From positions 33,903-97,902 of the forward strand of contig JAOHHD010000001.1 in assembly GCA_028117185.1 (NCBI GenBank): a stretch of DNA of 64,000 nt, in the 5' to 3' direction. How positions within the stretch are numbered: the first letter of the stretch is position 1; each line of letters starts with the position of its first letter. The position numbers and the translations under genes were made by a program. Positions 33,920 through 43,447 of this stretch are shown here, one piece after another. The DNA is from Luminiphilus sp. GTDB taxonomy: Bacteria; Pseudomonadota; Gammaproteobacteria; Pseudomonadales; Halieaceae. Under the pieces are notes generated by a model. That model was not told the origin of the DNA, searched no databases, and saw nothing but the letters and a program-made list of their open reading frames with translations.

Positions 33920-34354
33920 ATGAAACACTTTTTTTTAGCCATCCTCGCTTTAGGGTTCGGCGTCTCGGCGTTCGCTGATGGTCACGGCAACATGCTCTCT
34001 TTTGAGCAGCGACAAGACAGCGTAGAGATGACTGTGACCTCAGTCAATTTGACTCAAGACGGTGGCTCGATCAGTGCCGAAGGCGAAATGGGCGAGTACG
34101 GACGGGTTTATTTGACCTACACGCTGACAGCTGATGCAAATGGCCTGTCCGGTACGGTAATAGGAGAGGGCAGAGGCGCATTACAAGATGGCTCTTTTGC
34201 TTCAGGTGCTGGCACGGGTGCCTATACTCGTGACGGTACAACGTTCACGATGCACGTGTTGTTCAGGATCAATGATGGCACTCAGAATCTAGACAAGATT
34301 GTATTTAATGCGTTCACGCGTGAGCTGACTCACGATGTTTTTATTGTGAAGTGA
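33920..34354 (+). CDS. Secreted hypothetical protein
   Basis: Protein of 144 aa with a clear signal peptide (MKHFFLAILALGFGVSAFA, cut before DGHG). ATG 33920 is preceded by AAAGGAGAT. The mature part is beta-rich and Gly/Thr-rich, with segments such as SISAEGEMGEYGRVYLTYTL and GAGTGAYTRDG that suggest a small lipocalin-like or jelly-roll fold. I do not recognise a family. It stands alone with its own terminator, downstream of the iron transporter but on a separate unit. Confidence 0.75.
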   Translation: MKHFFLAILALGFGVSAFADGHGNMLSFEQRQDSVEMTVTSVNLTQDGGSISAEGEMGEYGRVYLTYTLTADANGLSGTVIGEGRGALQDGSFASGAGTGAYTRDGTTFTMHVLFRINDGTQNLDKIVFNAFTRELTHDVFIVK

Positions 34355-34386
34355 GGGATGACAGCGATAATGCACCTCTAGCAAAA

Positions 34387-34411
34387 GGCGCACTCCGGTG
34401 CGTCTTTTTTT
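34387..34411 (+). terminator. Rho-independent terminator
   Basis: GGCGCAC (34387-34393) pairs with GTGCGTC (34398-34404; one G:U), loop TCCG, then seven T. It ends the small secreted protein gene. The 266 bp from here to the CoA-transferase gene show no gene. Confidence 0.9.
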
Positions 34412-34677
34412 GTTCGCTACCGATGGCACACCGATTGGCAATAGCGCACTCTCCGCAGCAGGGGTCAATGTTTCCCGCCTCGCCATGACGCATGCGTGAT
34501 GGTAGCGCTGATGAGTCCACCGCAGCGGTAGGCAGTTAGTGAAGGGATAGCGACCGGCAAGACACTAACCTATTAGCACCAAAACGGTTGGCATGATAAA
34601 AATAGACAACTCCGTTACTATCGCAGACTCTTGCGCGATTGATAATGATGTCGGTGCAACATTGATGGGAGTGCAAC

Positions 34678-35379
34678 ATGTCTGGGTTAGATAAGACGGT
34701 CAGTAGCTATGAAGAGGCTTTGGCTGGCCTCGATGACAATATGACCATCATCGCTGGCGGTTTTGGTCTTTGTGGTATTCCCGAGAACCTCATCAAAGAA
34801 ATCAAGCGCCGCGGCACCAAGGGGCTCACTATCGCCAGCAATAACGCCGGCGTTGACGGTGCCGGTTTGGGCTTGCTGCTGGAAGACAAGCAGATCAAAA
34901 AAATGATTGCCTCTTACGTGGGAGAAAACGCGTTATTTGAGCAGCAATTACTGAGTGGCGAGCTAGAAGTTGAACTCACCCCGCAAGGTACTTTGGCTGA
35001 AAAAATGCGGGCGGGCGGTGCGGGTATTCCCGCTTTTTACACGGCCACCGGATACGGCACTCCGGTTGGCGAAGGCAAAGAGGTCAGGTCGTTCAATGGC
35101 CGTCACTATATTCTCGAAGAAGCCCTACGCGGTGATTTTGCCATCGCTAAGGCGTGGAAAGCTGATCGTTACGGTAATTTAATGTTTCGAAAAACCGCGC
35201 GCAACTTTAATCCATTGGCCATCACCGCCGGCAAGATCGCCGTGGTGGAGGTTGAAGAGATCGTGGAGGTGGGGCAGCTCGATCCGGATGAAATCCATTT
35301 GCCCGGCATTTATGTCAACCGACTGATACAAGGCACGTTTGAGAAGCGCATCGAACAGCGCACAGTGCGCGACGCATGA
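34678..35379 (+). CDS. scoA: 3-oxoacid CoA-transferase subunit A
   Basis: Alpha subunit (233 aa) of a succinyl-CoA:3-oxoacid-type CoA-transferase, which activates acetoacetate or other oxoacids with succinyl-CoA. Conserved segments are [17 protein letters not shown], the [11 protein letters not shown] region and the [16 protein letters not shown] region. Length fits the family. It is followed after 13 nt by the B subunit, forming a two-gene operon. It would feed ketone bodies or ring-cleavage products into central metabolism. Confidence 0.95.
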   Translation: MSGLDKTVSSYEEALAGLDDNMTIIAGGFGLCGIPENLIKEIKRRGTKGLTIASNNAGVDGAGLGLLLEDKQIKKMIASYVGENALFEQQLLSGELEVELTPQGTLAEKMRAGGAGIPAFYTATGYGTPVGEGKEVRSFNGRHYILEEALRGDFAIAKAWKADRYGNLMFRKTARNFNPLAITAGKIAVVEVEEIVEVGQLDPDEIHLPGIYVNRLIQGTFEKRIEQRTVRDA

Positions 35380-35392
35380 GGGGGGTTTAACG

Positions 35393-36049
35393 ATGGCATT
35401 AACGCGTGAACAGCTAGCGCAACGTGTGGCGCAAGAATTTAGAGACGGTTATTACGTCAATCTCGGTATTGGCATTCCCACATTAGCGGCTAATTACATT
35501 CCAGATGGGATGGAGGTCATGCTGCAGTCTGAGAATGGGCTGCTGGGCATGGGGCAGTTTCCGTTAGAAGAAGAAGTCGACCCGGATCTGATAAATGCAG
35601 GCAAGCAGACGGTGACCATGGTGACAGGCGCGTCGTTATTTTGCTCCGCTGAGTCCTTTGCAATGATTCGAGGCGGCCATGTTGATCTCACTGTGTTGGG
35701 CGCTTTTGAGGTGGACTGCATGGGTAATATTGCGTCGTACATGATCCCTGGCAAGCTGGTCAAAGGCATGGGTGGTGCGATGGATCTGGTTGCCGGTGCT
35801 GAGCGGATCATCGTGACCATGACGCACGCGTCTAAATCAGGACAATCAAAACTGTTATCAGAATGCACGTTGCCGCTTACCGGCAAGGGCTGCATTAAAC
35901 GTGTGCTAACAGATCTTGCGCTATTAGATATTGATAACGGGCAGTTTATTTTGCGAGAGCGGGCGCCGGGTGTCACGGTTGAAGAGATCATGGCCCTCAC
36001 CGAGGGAGCGCTTGTCGTTGAGGGTGAGATACCCGAAATGACTTTTTAA
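35393..36049 (+). CDS. scoB: 3-oxoacid CoA-transferase subunit B
   Basis: Beta subunit (218 aa from ATG 35393; the frame is open further up, but a GAGGGGGG site lies just before this ATG). The catalytic glutamate that forms the enzyme-CoA thioester is Glu47 in SENGLLGMG. VNLGIGIPTL near the start and GAFEVDCMGNIASYMIPG are also typical. It works as a heteromer with the preceding subunit. Confidence 0.95.
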   Translation: MALTREQLAQRVAQEFRDGYYVNLGIGIPTLAANYIPDGMEVMLQSENGLLGMGQFPLEEEVDPDLINAGKQTVTMVTGASLFCSAESFAMIRGGHVDLTVLGAFEVDCMGNIASYMIPGKLVKGMGGAMDLVAGAERIIVTMTHASKSGQSKLLSECTLPLTGKGCIKRVLTDLALLDIDNGQFILRERAPGVTVEEIMALTEGALVVEGEIPEMTF

Positions 36050-36351
36050 TACGGGCCGTATGCCGCGCTATTACCATTCAGGCTGAGTCCGTTTAACACA
36101 CCAAGCCTAACCTATCGTGCCGCAACCGCGGTTGCGCGGGCGCCCTTGTTTAGCCTAGGTGAGTGAGGCGCCGAAGCTGTTCGCTGAGTCATGCCGCTGG
36201 ATAACCCGCGCAGTTGTGGGACCAGCGCCATCAGATCCTGTGTGGCTCCGCACGTCCTCCTCTTGTAAACTCCGCCTGTGCGGAGTGTCTGCATCGACGT
36301 CTTGGTACCCAATACTTTTTTGATTCGCCTCATCGGCCGATAAGGACTCCA
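36050..36351. other. Intergenic stretch with a short hairpin
   Basis: No gene is supported. ACTCCGC (36269-36275) and GCGGAGT (36280-36286) form a 7-bp hairpin with loop CTGT but no T-run. An AAGGA ribosome site lies before the GTG at 36352. Confidence 0.4.
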
Positions 36352-37314
36352 GTGAACACAGCTGTTACAGCTATACCTGATCTTGCGCGCGAGCTACCCG
36401 CTGACACGGTCGACGCGCCTGCGTGGTTAAAAGACGCCTTGCAAGTACCCCGCGAAGAGGGCTGGGTGGCATCAGGTGGCCGCAATATTCATTATTTTCG
36501 TTGGGGTAATCCAGAAAATCCAGGGCTGTTATTGATGCATGGATTTTTAGCCCATTCGCGCTGCTTTGCTTTTATCGCGCCTTTTTTAGCCGAGCAATAT
36601 CACGTCGTGGCGTTTGATTTTTCTGGTATGGGCGATTCGGATCCACGTGATCACTACACCGACGCAGTGCGTGCCGCTGAGGTTGAAGATGTGGCCCGCG
36701 CGACGGGTTTGTTTGAGCACGCGATAAAGCCCATCGTGATTGCGCATTCTTATGGCGGTCATGTGGCCATAACGGCGATGCAGGACCAGCATGCACTGTT
36801 TGGTGGAGTCATCATCTGCGATTTAATGCTGCTTCGCCCCGAGCGCGTTAAAGCTTTTTTCAAGGCCGAGAAGCCGCTCCGCGAGGGAGCGCCGCGCCCC
36901 AATCGTATCTACCCGGACTATGAGACGGCCCGGGGACGCTTCGTGCTGTCACCCCCGCAACCCGTGACGGTGCCTGCTCTGTTTGACTACATGGCCTATC
37001 ATTCACTCAAACAGGTTGAGGGTGGCTGGAGCTGGAAGTTTGATGCGGGCGTGTTTCAAGGCGAATTCGGTCAGCAAGAGGGCATGCTACGACTCGGTCA
37101 CGTCATTGCCGACACACCGGGTCGTAAAGCCATTGTGTACGGGCAGGACAGTGTATTGTTTGATGATGATTCGGCGGATTATCTTCGAGAGTGTGGTGGG
37201 ACCGACATACCGACCATCGGCATTCCCGGCGCGCGGCATCATTTGATGTTAGATGAGCCGATTGCCTTTGTGAGCGCACTGCGCGCGGTGCTGGCTCAGT
37301 GGTTAGCGCAGTGA
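36352..37314 (+). CDS. Alpha/beta hydrolase
   Basis: Cytoplasmic hydrolase of 320 aa. GTG 36352 is chosen since AAGGA lies 5 nt upstream and earlier sequence is unlike the family. The oxyanion HG motif appears in LLMHGFLAHSRCF, the nucleophile is Ser133 in IAHSYGGH, and the histidine lies in GARHHLMLDEP near the C-terminus. The FSGMGDSDPRDHYT segment is typical of epoxide-hydrolase/lactonase-like or C-C-bond hydrolases. The substrate is not determined. Confidence 0.9.
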   Translation: MNTAVTAIPDLARELPADTVDAPAWLKDALQVPREEGWVASGGRNIHYFRWGNPENPGLLLMHGFLAHSRCFAFIAPFLAEQYHVVAFDFSGMGDSDPRDHYTDAVRAAEVEDVARATGLFEHAIKPIVIAHSYGGHVAITAMQDQHALFGGVIICDLMLLRPERVKAFFKAEKPLREGAPRPNRIYPDYETARGRFVLSPPQPVTVPALFDYMAYHSLKQVEGGWSWKFDAGVFQGEFGQQEGMLRLGHVIADTPGRKAIVYGQDSVLFDDDSADYLRECGGTDIPTIGIPGARHHLMLDEPIAFVSALRAVLAQWLAQ

Positions 37315-37430
37315 TGCGGGGGGCTTCACGACGCCATGATCATTGATTGCCGCACACACTCACATCACAGAGCTAACTTGGTGTGGCAGATGATAATGTC
37401 GCATCTAAATGATGTGATAGGAATGTGTTG

Positions 37431-37850
37431 ATGGATATGTTGAATCCGTTATTGGCGATGATTGCTTGGTCTGGTTGTGTCATGGCAATGTTAATGGCAA
37501 CGCGGATTCCTGTGGTGCTGAAATATTGGGGAAATCTTCAACATGCGAAGCATTCTGACGAGCTGCGCCCCAAATTGCCGGCGAGAATGCGGTATGTCAC
37601 GGACAACTATAATCACATTCTCGAGCAGCCCACGCTCTACTATGCGACGGTGGTCTATATTCACCTAGTTGGAACAGCCACTGCGCTGAGCGTGTCGCTG
37701 GCCTGGGCCTATGTGGCCACTCGGGTTGTCCACTCGATCGTGCAGTTAAGTGTGAATAACGTTTCCTGGCGGGCTGCGAGCTTTGCGCTTTCGTCGCTGC
37801 TGCTTTTGACAATGATCATCATTGAAGTGATCAGGTGGCTCGCACGCTAG
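37431..37850 (+). CDS. MAPEG family membrane protein
   Basis: Inner-membrane protein of 139 aa with four helices. The segments YNHILEQPTLYYATVVYIHL and AWAYVATRVVHSIVQ are the core MAPEG pattern (membrane-associated proteins in eicosanoid and glutathione metabolism). Bacterial members may have glutathione transferase or peroxidase activity, but most are untested. ATG 37431 lies after an AGGAA site; a GTG six bases earlier is also possible. Confidence 0.88.
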   Translation: MDMLNPLLAMIAWSGCVMAMLMATRIPVVLKYWGNLQHAKHSDELRPKLPARMRYVTDNYNHILEQPTLYYATVVYIHLVGTATALSVSLAWAYVATRVVHSIVQLSVNNVSWRAASFALSSLLLLTMIIIEVIRWLAR

Positions 37851-38013
37851 AGCGTCTACCCATTGATTCATCTGACGATGCGGTGGACCACGCACAGCTG
37901 TCGGGTTGGCAGAACACACCCAAACAATCCAAACGTTCCCCTCACCACAGACGTGGGCCCGCTGGCAACGTCGAGCTTTCTCAGTAAAGGGCCATTCAGT
38001 GAGGGATCCCTGC

Positions 38014-38178
38014 GATCAAGGACTGTCCAAAAAGACCATCCCAGCAATGGCCGAGCAAGCAAGACCCATCGACGCAAGGCCCACGCACGCAAGACCCACG
38101 CAGGCAAAACCCACGCAGGCAAAACCCACCTAGGCAGGACCCATCTAAACAAGGTCCCTGCGTGCAAGGGCTCTGCGT
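38014..38178. repeat. 15-bp degenerate tandem repeat (minisatellite)
   Basis: Eleven successive 15-bp registers share a pattern near GCAAGACCCACGCAG; those from 38059 to 38148 are nearly intact, the outer ones worn. Because 15 is a multiple of three, open frames with five-residue repeats appear on both strands (KTHAG, ARPTQ, WVLPA), but none has a ribosome site or a family. I read it as non-coding. The rest of 37851-38220 shows no gene. Confidence 0.8.
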
Positions 38179-38195
38179 TGTACAACGCAGCCCTT
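38166..38195. terminator. Strong hairpin between convergent genes, likely bidirectional stop
   Basis: The 18-bp perfect palindrome CTGCGTTGTACAACGCAG (38173-38190) is extended by AAGGG and CCCTT on the outside, with a two-base bulge. It lies between the MAPEG gene (plus) and the convergent MDR gene (minus). No T-run is present. Confidence 0.5.
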
Positions 38196-38220
38196 AGTCG
38201 TGACAGTGCAGCGTGACGCT

Positions 38221-39357
38221 TTACTGGTGGGGCTTTACCAAGTACTTCTCACCGGTGGCCTGCTTTGCATAATGCCTGATGATTTCTGGCTGCAACAGTT
38301 CTTCGAGTGAGATTGCTTGGGTGTAGTGACTGGCAAAGGTGGTATTAATATCGCGGGCTACGCGCTCGCGCATTTGCTGAAATTTTTCCATGCCGATGCG
38401 GCCAATCATGGGTGTGAGTAACCAGCCACCTAAGCCCCACTGCAGGCCAAATGATCGGTTAAGAATAGTCGGTGACATGTCAAGCCCACCATAGATATAC
38501 ACCTGTTTGTAGGTGTCCGAGCCGTAACGGCTATATTCAGTAGCCGTTTTATTCGCAGCTATTTCCATGGCCGCCAGTATCTGGCCCGGCAGTTTGCCGC
38601 TATTCCCACCGCCGGTGGCGTCAAAGCCTAAAGTGGCTCCCGTGGTAACAAGCGCATCGACTAAATCGCCCATAAAGCTATCGGCACTGGTATCACAAAT
38701 ATACTCGGCACCGAGTTTTTCAAGCACCGCCACTTGCTCGGGTTTTCTCACGACATTAATCAGGGGGACGTTGTCCTCCTGACAAATCTTGACCAGCATT
38801 TGGCCCAGATTCGAGGCGGCAGCGGTATTGAGAATCGCGCTATGGTTCTCCAATCGCATGGTTTCAACAAAAGCGAGCGCGGTAAGAGGGTTAACAAAAG
38901 ACGACGCCGCTTCCTCAGAGGTGGTCCCCTCGTTCATGACAAGGCAGCTTTGCGCAGGAAGGCAACGGTACTCGCTATACATGGCGCCACCTGCGACACC
39001 CACGGTTTTGCCGATCAGGTGCTGGGCGTTAACGCCGGCATCTATGACTACGCCGCCACCCTCATTACCCGCGGGCATAGATTGTCCCATACGGGCCTTC
39101 AATGCGCCTTGCATCGCAGGATGTATCGGTATCGATGTGACGGTCTGATCACCTGAGCCCCTAGTCGACAGCGTCTCTAGGTTCGCCGCGAAGCTAATGA
39201 GTAAAGCTAGGTCAGAGGGATTGATAGGCGATGCTTCTACCTTGAGCAGTACTTCGTCGTCGCCGGGAACAGGCCGGTCTTGGGTCACAATCGACAGCTC
39301 GATCACCCCCTGGTCGGTAAAGGTGGAACGGAGTTCTCTGGCGCTATTTTCTGACAT
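38221..39357 (-). CDS. Zinc-free MDR oxidoreductase
   Basis: Medium-chain dehydrogenase/reductase of 378 aa, using NAD(P)H. ATG 39357 is chosen: it follows AGAGAG and opens the family-like start, while the 32 codons upstream do not. A GroES-like domain (DDEVLLKVEASPINPSDLAL, PAGNEGGGVVIDAG) precedes a Rossmann domain whose glycine motif is replaced by NTAAASNLGQMLVKICQ, an AASNLGQ variant seen in one subgroup of quinone-reductase-like MDRs. No structural zinc cysteines are visible. The substrate is unknown. Confidence 0.88.
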   Translation of the reverse strand: MSENSARELRSTFTDQGVIELSIVTQDRPVPGDDEVLLKVEASPINPSDLALLISFAANLETLSTRGSGDQTVTSIPIHPAMQGALKARMGQSMPAGNEGGGVVIDAGVNAQHLIGKTVGVAGGAMYSEYRCLPAQSCLVMNEGTTSEEAASSFVNPLTALAFVETMRLENHSAILNTAAASNLGQMLVKICQEDNVPLINVVRKPEQVAVLEKLGAEYICDTSADSFMGDLVDALVTTGATLGFDATGGGNSGKLPGQILAAMEIAANKTATEYSRYGSDTYKQVYIYGGLDMSPTILNRSFGLQWGLGGWLLTPMIGRIGMEKFQQMRERVARDINTTFASHYTQAISLEELLQPEIIRHYAKQATGEKYLVKPHQ

Positions 39358-39849
39358 TAGGACTCTCTCTTTTTGTGGGCTGCCGCTATGGAGTCTGGTA
39401 CCGGATCGGCACAGACTCACTGATAAGCGTTGGAGGGGGAGTATAGGGCACAAGGGGTGTGCCAGGGAAAGACCACGCCGCTCAGACGGCGCTACTGGGA
39501 TGTACCCTCACGAGGTAGATACGCGAGTGATCGCCCAGAAGCGCTGTATTTTGGTAACGTTTTTACGTCAGTAAAAATCCGTGGCTGGTCCGCTATTAGA
39601 GTACTTTAACGCGGTCGCGGAGCCGTGATCTGTGGGTAGCTAGGCTGTCTAGCAACCTCAACAGTGTGGCCTTGCTGTGCAAGCACTCTCTAGTGGGTAC
39701 CGCTGTGCCAGCTTAAGTGAGAGGAAAAGATGTCGTTTATTTGGCTACTTAGCCGCTTGGCCGCATACTGTGCCCAGAACGGGGACAGGGCGCCTCGACA
39801 TTCGTGATGCCGCTGTGCGCTAAGTATGGGCGGCGAAGATAATGGAAAT
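39358..39849. other. Divergent intergenic region with AT hairpin
   Basis: 492 bp without a supported gene, between the MDR gene (minus) and the RIO kinase gene (plus). A perfect hairpin, TTTTTAC-GTCA-GTAAAAA, lies at 39560-39577. Both promoters should be here. Confidence 0.45.
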
Positions 39850-40704
39850 ATGAAAACACCTAAACGCATAGTGCCGTTGATCGAAGATGGCGTCATCGAC
39901 GAAGTACTTCAGCAGCTGATGAGTGGCAAGGAAGCGACTGTTTATATTGTGCGATGTGGCACTGAAATCCGTTGCGCGAAAGTCTACAAAGAGGCGGCGA
40001 AGCGCAGTTTTAAGCAAGCGGTGGAGTATCAGGAGGGGCGCAAGGGGCGCAATAGTCGGCGACAGCGAGCAATCGACAAGGGCTCAAAATACGGCCGCAA
40101 ACAACAAGAAGCAGAGTGGCACAGCGCCGAAGTGAATGCGCTTTATCAACTAGAGGCGGCGGGGGTCAGAGTGCCCAAGCCTTTTGGGTGTTTTGAGGGC
40201 GTATTGCTCATGGAGTTAGTGACCACTGAGGACGGTGATGTTGCCCCTAGACTGAACGACGTCTTGCTCACCCGAGAACAAGCGTTGGAAGACCATGCCA
40301 CGGTGATGAGTTACGTGGTCAAAATGCTGTGTTTGGGATTGGTGCACGGTGATCTGTCTGAGTTCAATGTGCTGGTGGACGATTATGGCCCGGTGATTAT
40401 TGACTTACCGCAAGCAGTCAACGCGGCGGGCAATAATCACGCCAAGTCGATGCTGGCGCGCGATGTCGACAACATCACCGCGTATTACGGTCAGTCGGCA
40501 CCTGAACTGCTAGATGGCCAGTATACGGAAGAGATGTGGGCGCTGTATGAAGACGGAGCGCTTCACCCCGAGACACAGCTTACGGGCGTGTTTGAGACAG
40601 AACTGATTGCGGCAGATACCGATAGCGTGATGCTGGAAATTAAGGCCGCTCTGCAAGCAGAACAAGATCGCTTAGAGCGTCTACAGGATGCAAGAGAAGA
40701 ATAG
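39850..40704 (+). CDS. RIO1-type serine/threonine protein kinase
   Basis: Atypical protein kinase of 284 aa. ATG 39850 is preferred because family members begin MKTPKRI; an ATG eight codons earlier is possible. The P-loop-like segment LMSGKEATVYIVRCG with the following CAKVYKEA lysine binds ATP. The RSFKQAVEYQEGRKGRNSRR segment is typical of the gammaproteobacterial group. Catalytic loop HGDLSEFNVLV and the metal-binding IIDLPQAV follow. RIO kinases act in ribosome maturation in eukaryotes and archaea; the bacterial role is uncertain. The gene converges on the LLM oxidoreductase gene. Confidence 0.95.
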   Translation: MKTPKRIVPLIEDGVIDEVLQQLMSGKEATVYIVRCGTEIRCAKVYKEAAKRSFKQAVEYQEGRKGRNSRRQRAIDKGSKYGRKQQEAEWHSAEVNALYQLEAAGVRVPKPFGCFEGVLLMELVTTEDGDVAPRLNDVLLTREQALEDHATVMSYVVKMLCLGLVHGDLSEFNVLVDDYGPVIIDLPQAVNAAGNNHAKSMLARDVDNITAYYGQSAPELLDGQYTEEMWALYEDGALHPETQLTGVFETELIAADTDSVMLEIKAALQAEQDRLERLQDAREE

Positions 40705-40714
40705 TCAGTCTGCT

Positions 40715-41761
40715 TCACCAGTCGCCCTGAAAGCCTGTGAAGGCGACATCAAGCGCTTGAATGTCCTGTAGAACATCGACGGGTATGTTGGGAATATTGT
40801 CAGCAGAGAGGCTCGCATAGAGCATATCAATGGCGCCCCCAAATCGCTCTTTAACCGCGAGTGTGATTTCGTCGTAGCGACCCATAGCGGTAAAGAGTGA
40901 TAGCACGTCGTCATCGATTTCTGCTGAGAGTTGATCCCACTGACCGGCTTTAGTCATGCTGTTGAGTTTTCGTCCGAGATCGCCCAGATCATGATGTTCT
41001 AGAACTGGCCAGTACGCAGGCGTTGAGCCATAAAAGGCAATGCGGTATCGCACCCACTCAACCACTTTAGCCACGTCCTCATCCGTCTCGCCGGTTGCCA
41101 GAAACCCGCCACCTGCCACTTGGAAGGTTTCACGCGATTTACCAGACTGTGCTAGCCCTGACTCGATTCTGGGTGTGACGACGTCCTCGATATAGGCGCG
41201 CGTACAAAAAGGATGCAGATGCACGCCGTCGCAAGCTTCCCCGGCCAGCTTGAGCATATTAGGGCCGACTGCTGCGATGGTAATGGGGACAGGCGGTTGA
41301 TTCGTCGATTCGGGCACAAAGTTAGGTGTCATCAACGTGAACGTGTAATGCTCGCCACGAAAATCGAGTGGCTCTCCCAATTGCCAGTTGCGCCATATAG
41401 CGCGTAATGCAGCGACGTACTCCCGCATTCTTGGCACAGGTGCTGACCACTGTACTGAAAAGCGATTCTGGTTATGTGCTTTGATTTGCGGTCCCAGCCC
41501 TAAAATAAATCGGCCTTCGGAGGCTTTTTGAAGGTCCCAGCAGCTGTTGGCCACCACCATGGGCGATCGAGGAAAGGCAATGGCAACGGCGGTGCCAATA
41601 TTAATTGTTTTCGACGCGACGGCGGCGATGCCCAAAGGCAACAGGGGGTCGTAGCGATTTTCCATGCTCGAAATTTGGTCATAGCCCGCCAATTCGGCTG
41701 CCTGTGTTGCGCGTTCAACACCGCGAAGATCTTCCTGTGGTAATACGGTCATCACTTGCAT
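40715..41761 (-). CDS. LLM-class flavin-dependent oxidoreductase (F420-type subgroup)
   Basis: Luciferase-like TIM-barrel oxidoreductase of 348 aa. The segments RFILGLGPQIKAHNQNRF, PRMREYVAALRAIW and the PITIAAVGPNMLKLAGEACDG region match the group annotated as probable F420-dependent in mycobacteria. In a gammaproteobacterium the cofactor may instead be FMN. It is followed downstream (minus strand) only by the convergent kinase, and upstream lies an acyl-CoA ligase gene 109 nt away in the same direction, suggesting a shared pathway. Confidence 0.9.
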   Translation of the reverse strand: MQVMTVLPQEDLRGVERATQAAELAGYDQISSMENRYDPLLPLGIAAVASKTINIGTAVAIAFPRSPMVVANSCWDLQKASEGRFILGLGPQIKAHNQNRFSVQWSAPVPRMREYVAALRAIWRNWQLGEPLDFRGEHYTFTLMTPNFVPESTNQPPVPITIAAVGPNMLKLAGEACDGVHLHPFCTRAYIEDVVTPRIESGLAQSGKSRETFQVAGGGFLATGETDEDVAKVVEWVRYRIAFYGSTPAYWPVLEHHDLGDLGRKLNSMTKAGQWDQLSAEIDDDVLSLFTAMGRYDEITLAVKERFGGAIDMLYASLSADNIPNIPVDVLQDIQALDVAFTGFQGDW

Positions 41762-41870
41762 AGAAGGCCTTTTTCAACGGGTGACTGGGCAGACACAAAG
41801 TATCGCCCATGTCGGAGCGAAGACCCAGTCCGCCGATCGCGTAGCGGTGTGTTGGGTTGATGGGACGGAC

Positions 41871-43343
41871 TTATCCGCCTCTTTCCTCTCGTAGCTGACT
41901 ACGTCGAATCTTTCCCGCTTCGTTGCGGGGCAGTGCTGGAACCAATTCGAACGTACGCGGCGCTTTGTACTTGACCAAGTGCTCCGCACAGAGGGTGGTC
42001 AGTTCTTCGATAGTCGGAGCGTCTTGCTCGTCGAAGCTCTCCACAATCGCGTGTACTCGGCGACCCAGATCGTCGTCTTTTAAACCAACTACGGCCACAT
42101 CTTTGACCTTGGGATGCTGCGTCACGACTGACTCAACCTCAGCCGGAAAAATATTAGCGCCTCCTGAAATAATCAGGTCAGTGCGTCGATCTGCTAGATA
42201 AAGATAGCCCTCGCTATCGACCCAACCCATATCGCCGACACTACTGAAGCCATCGAGTATGACTTCGAGATTCTGGGTACCACGATACTCGCAGGGCGGT
42301 GCAGCCTCTGCCATACGGGTAAAGATTTCGCCTATCTCCCCAGTGGGTAGGGGTTGCCGGTCTTGATCTAAAATGAGGATATCCGTGCCCACGGGCCGGC
42401 CGACACTGCCGCGGTGTGAGCGCCATTGCGCGCCATCGATAATGGTCAACCCATTACCTTCTGTTGCGGCCCAAAGTTCCAAGACCACCTCTTCACCCAG
42501 CTTTTCAATAAAGGCTTCTTTTGCCCAAGCAGGGCAGGGCGCGGCGAGGTGCCATACTACACGGACGGAAGAGAGGTCGGCTGCTGCCCACCTGTCTTCT
42601 CGCAGTAGCCGTTGCATCATAGTCGGTACAAGGTTGAGCACGGTAGGACGATAGGTTTCAATATCATGCAGGCACTGCGTCGCATTGAAACGCTCGTTTA
42701 AGAGAATGCGACCGCCTCGCAGTAGCATGTTCACCGAAAACCAAAAGGGGCCATTGTGATAAAGCGGGCCCGGTGAATATTTGAGGTCGCTGGGCTCAAA
42801 TCGCATTAGCATGGGAATGATGGGTTTGTCTTCATGAAACAGGGCATCACCCGTGGTGATGATCAGTTTGGGCTTGCCCGTTGAGCCACCGCTGGCCAAA
42901 GCTTTAATGGGGTTACTGACGAGACTCGGTTGGTTCGGTGGCGACGACTCGGTCGCCCTAAAATCGGCCGGATTAATCACGACCGGTGCGGTGAGTATTC
43001 GACTGATAATAACCTTGGGTTCGGCGAGCGCCAGCAATTGCGTCAACTCACTATCAGGCAATCGATCACTGACCGGCATCGGCGTGCCACCTGCTTTAAA
43101 AACCGCAATCGTCGCAACGAGAAAATCGGTGCAAGTCGGTAGGTGAATCGGGACAAAATCACCGGGTCCGACATCCGCGTCTCGCAAGGCCTGACTCATG
43201 CTGTCAGATCGCTGCTTGAGCGCTTGACGGGTGATGGCATCGTCGGAGCCATCGCGCATAATTGTGGTGATGACGATCTCTTGAGGTTTTTGGAGGCTGA
43301 TGCGATCTAAGATTTCACCGGGGGTTTGCAGGTCAGCAGACAT
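41871..43343 (-). CDS. AMP-dependent acyl-CoA synthetase/ligase
   Basis: ANL-superfamily enzyme (about 490 aa) that activates a carboxylic acid to its CoA ester via an acyl-AMP. The P-loop-like motif is LASGGSTGKPKLI, the A5 motif region is LWAATEGNG, the hinge/adenylate motif is GDMGWVDSEGYLYLADR followed by RTDLIISGGANIFPAEVE, and the catalytic lysine lies in RNEAGKIRR near the C-terminus. ATG 43343 is used; a GTG nine codons earlier is in frame. The substrate is unknown. Aromatic or cyclic acids are plausible from the neighbours (LLM enzyme, chromene-carboxylate isomerase-like protein). Confidence 0.93.
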   Translation of the reverse strand: MSADLQTPGEILDRISLQKPQEIVITTIMRDGSDDAITRQALKQRSDSMSQALRDADVGPGDFVPIHLPTCTDFLVATIAVFKAGGTPMPVSDRLPDSELTQLLALAEPKVIISRILTAPVVINPADFRATESSPPNQPSLVSNPIKALASGGSTGKPKLIITTGDALFHEDKPIIPMLMRFEPSDLKYSPGPLYHNGPFWFSVNMLLRGGRILLNERFNATQCLHDIETYRPTVLNLVPTMMQRLLREDRWAAADLSSVRVVWHLAAPCPAWAKEAFIEKLGEEVVLELWAATEGNGLTIIDGAQWRSHRGSVGRPVGTDILILDQDRQPLPTGEIGEIFTRMAEAAPPCEYRGTQNLEVILDGFSSVGDMGWVDSEGYLYLADRRTDLIISGGANIFPAEVESVVTQHPKVKDVAVVGLKDDDLGRRVHAIVESFDEQDAPTIEELTTLCAEHLVKYKAPRTFELVPALPRNEAGKIRRSQLREERGG

Positions 43344-43447
43344 AGGACTCACGTCAATAGGTGGTGACACCGAGTCTACTGCGAAATGCGCCGAAAATCG
43401 TTAGCGTGACGACACGGCAGAGGAGCCTTATCACTACCATGGTGCTT

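Noticed and set aside
38059..38178. Possible CRISPR array
   Set aside because: Units are 15 bp and directly adjacent, with no spacers and no cas genes nearby, so it is a minisatellite.
37868..38185. Minus-strand frame with WVLPA repeats
   Set aside because: The repeat is a by-product of the 15-bp DNA period; mirrored repeats appear in other frames and no start signal is present.
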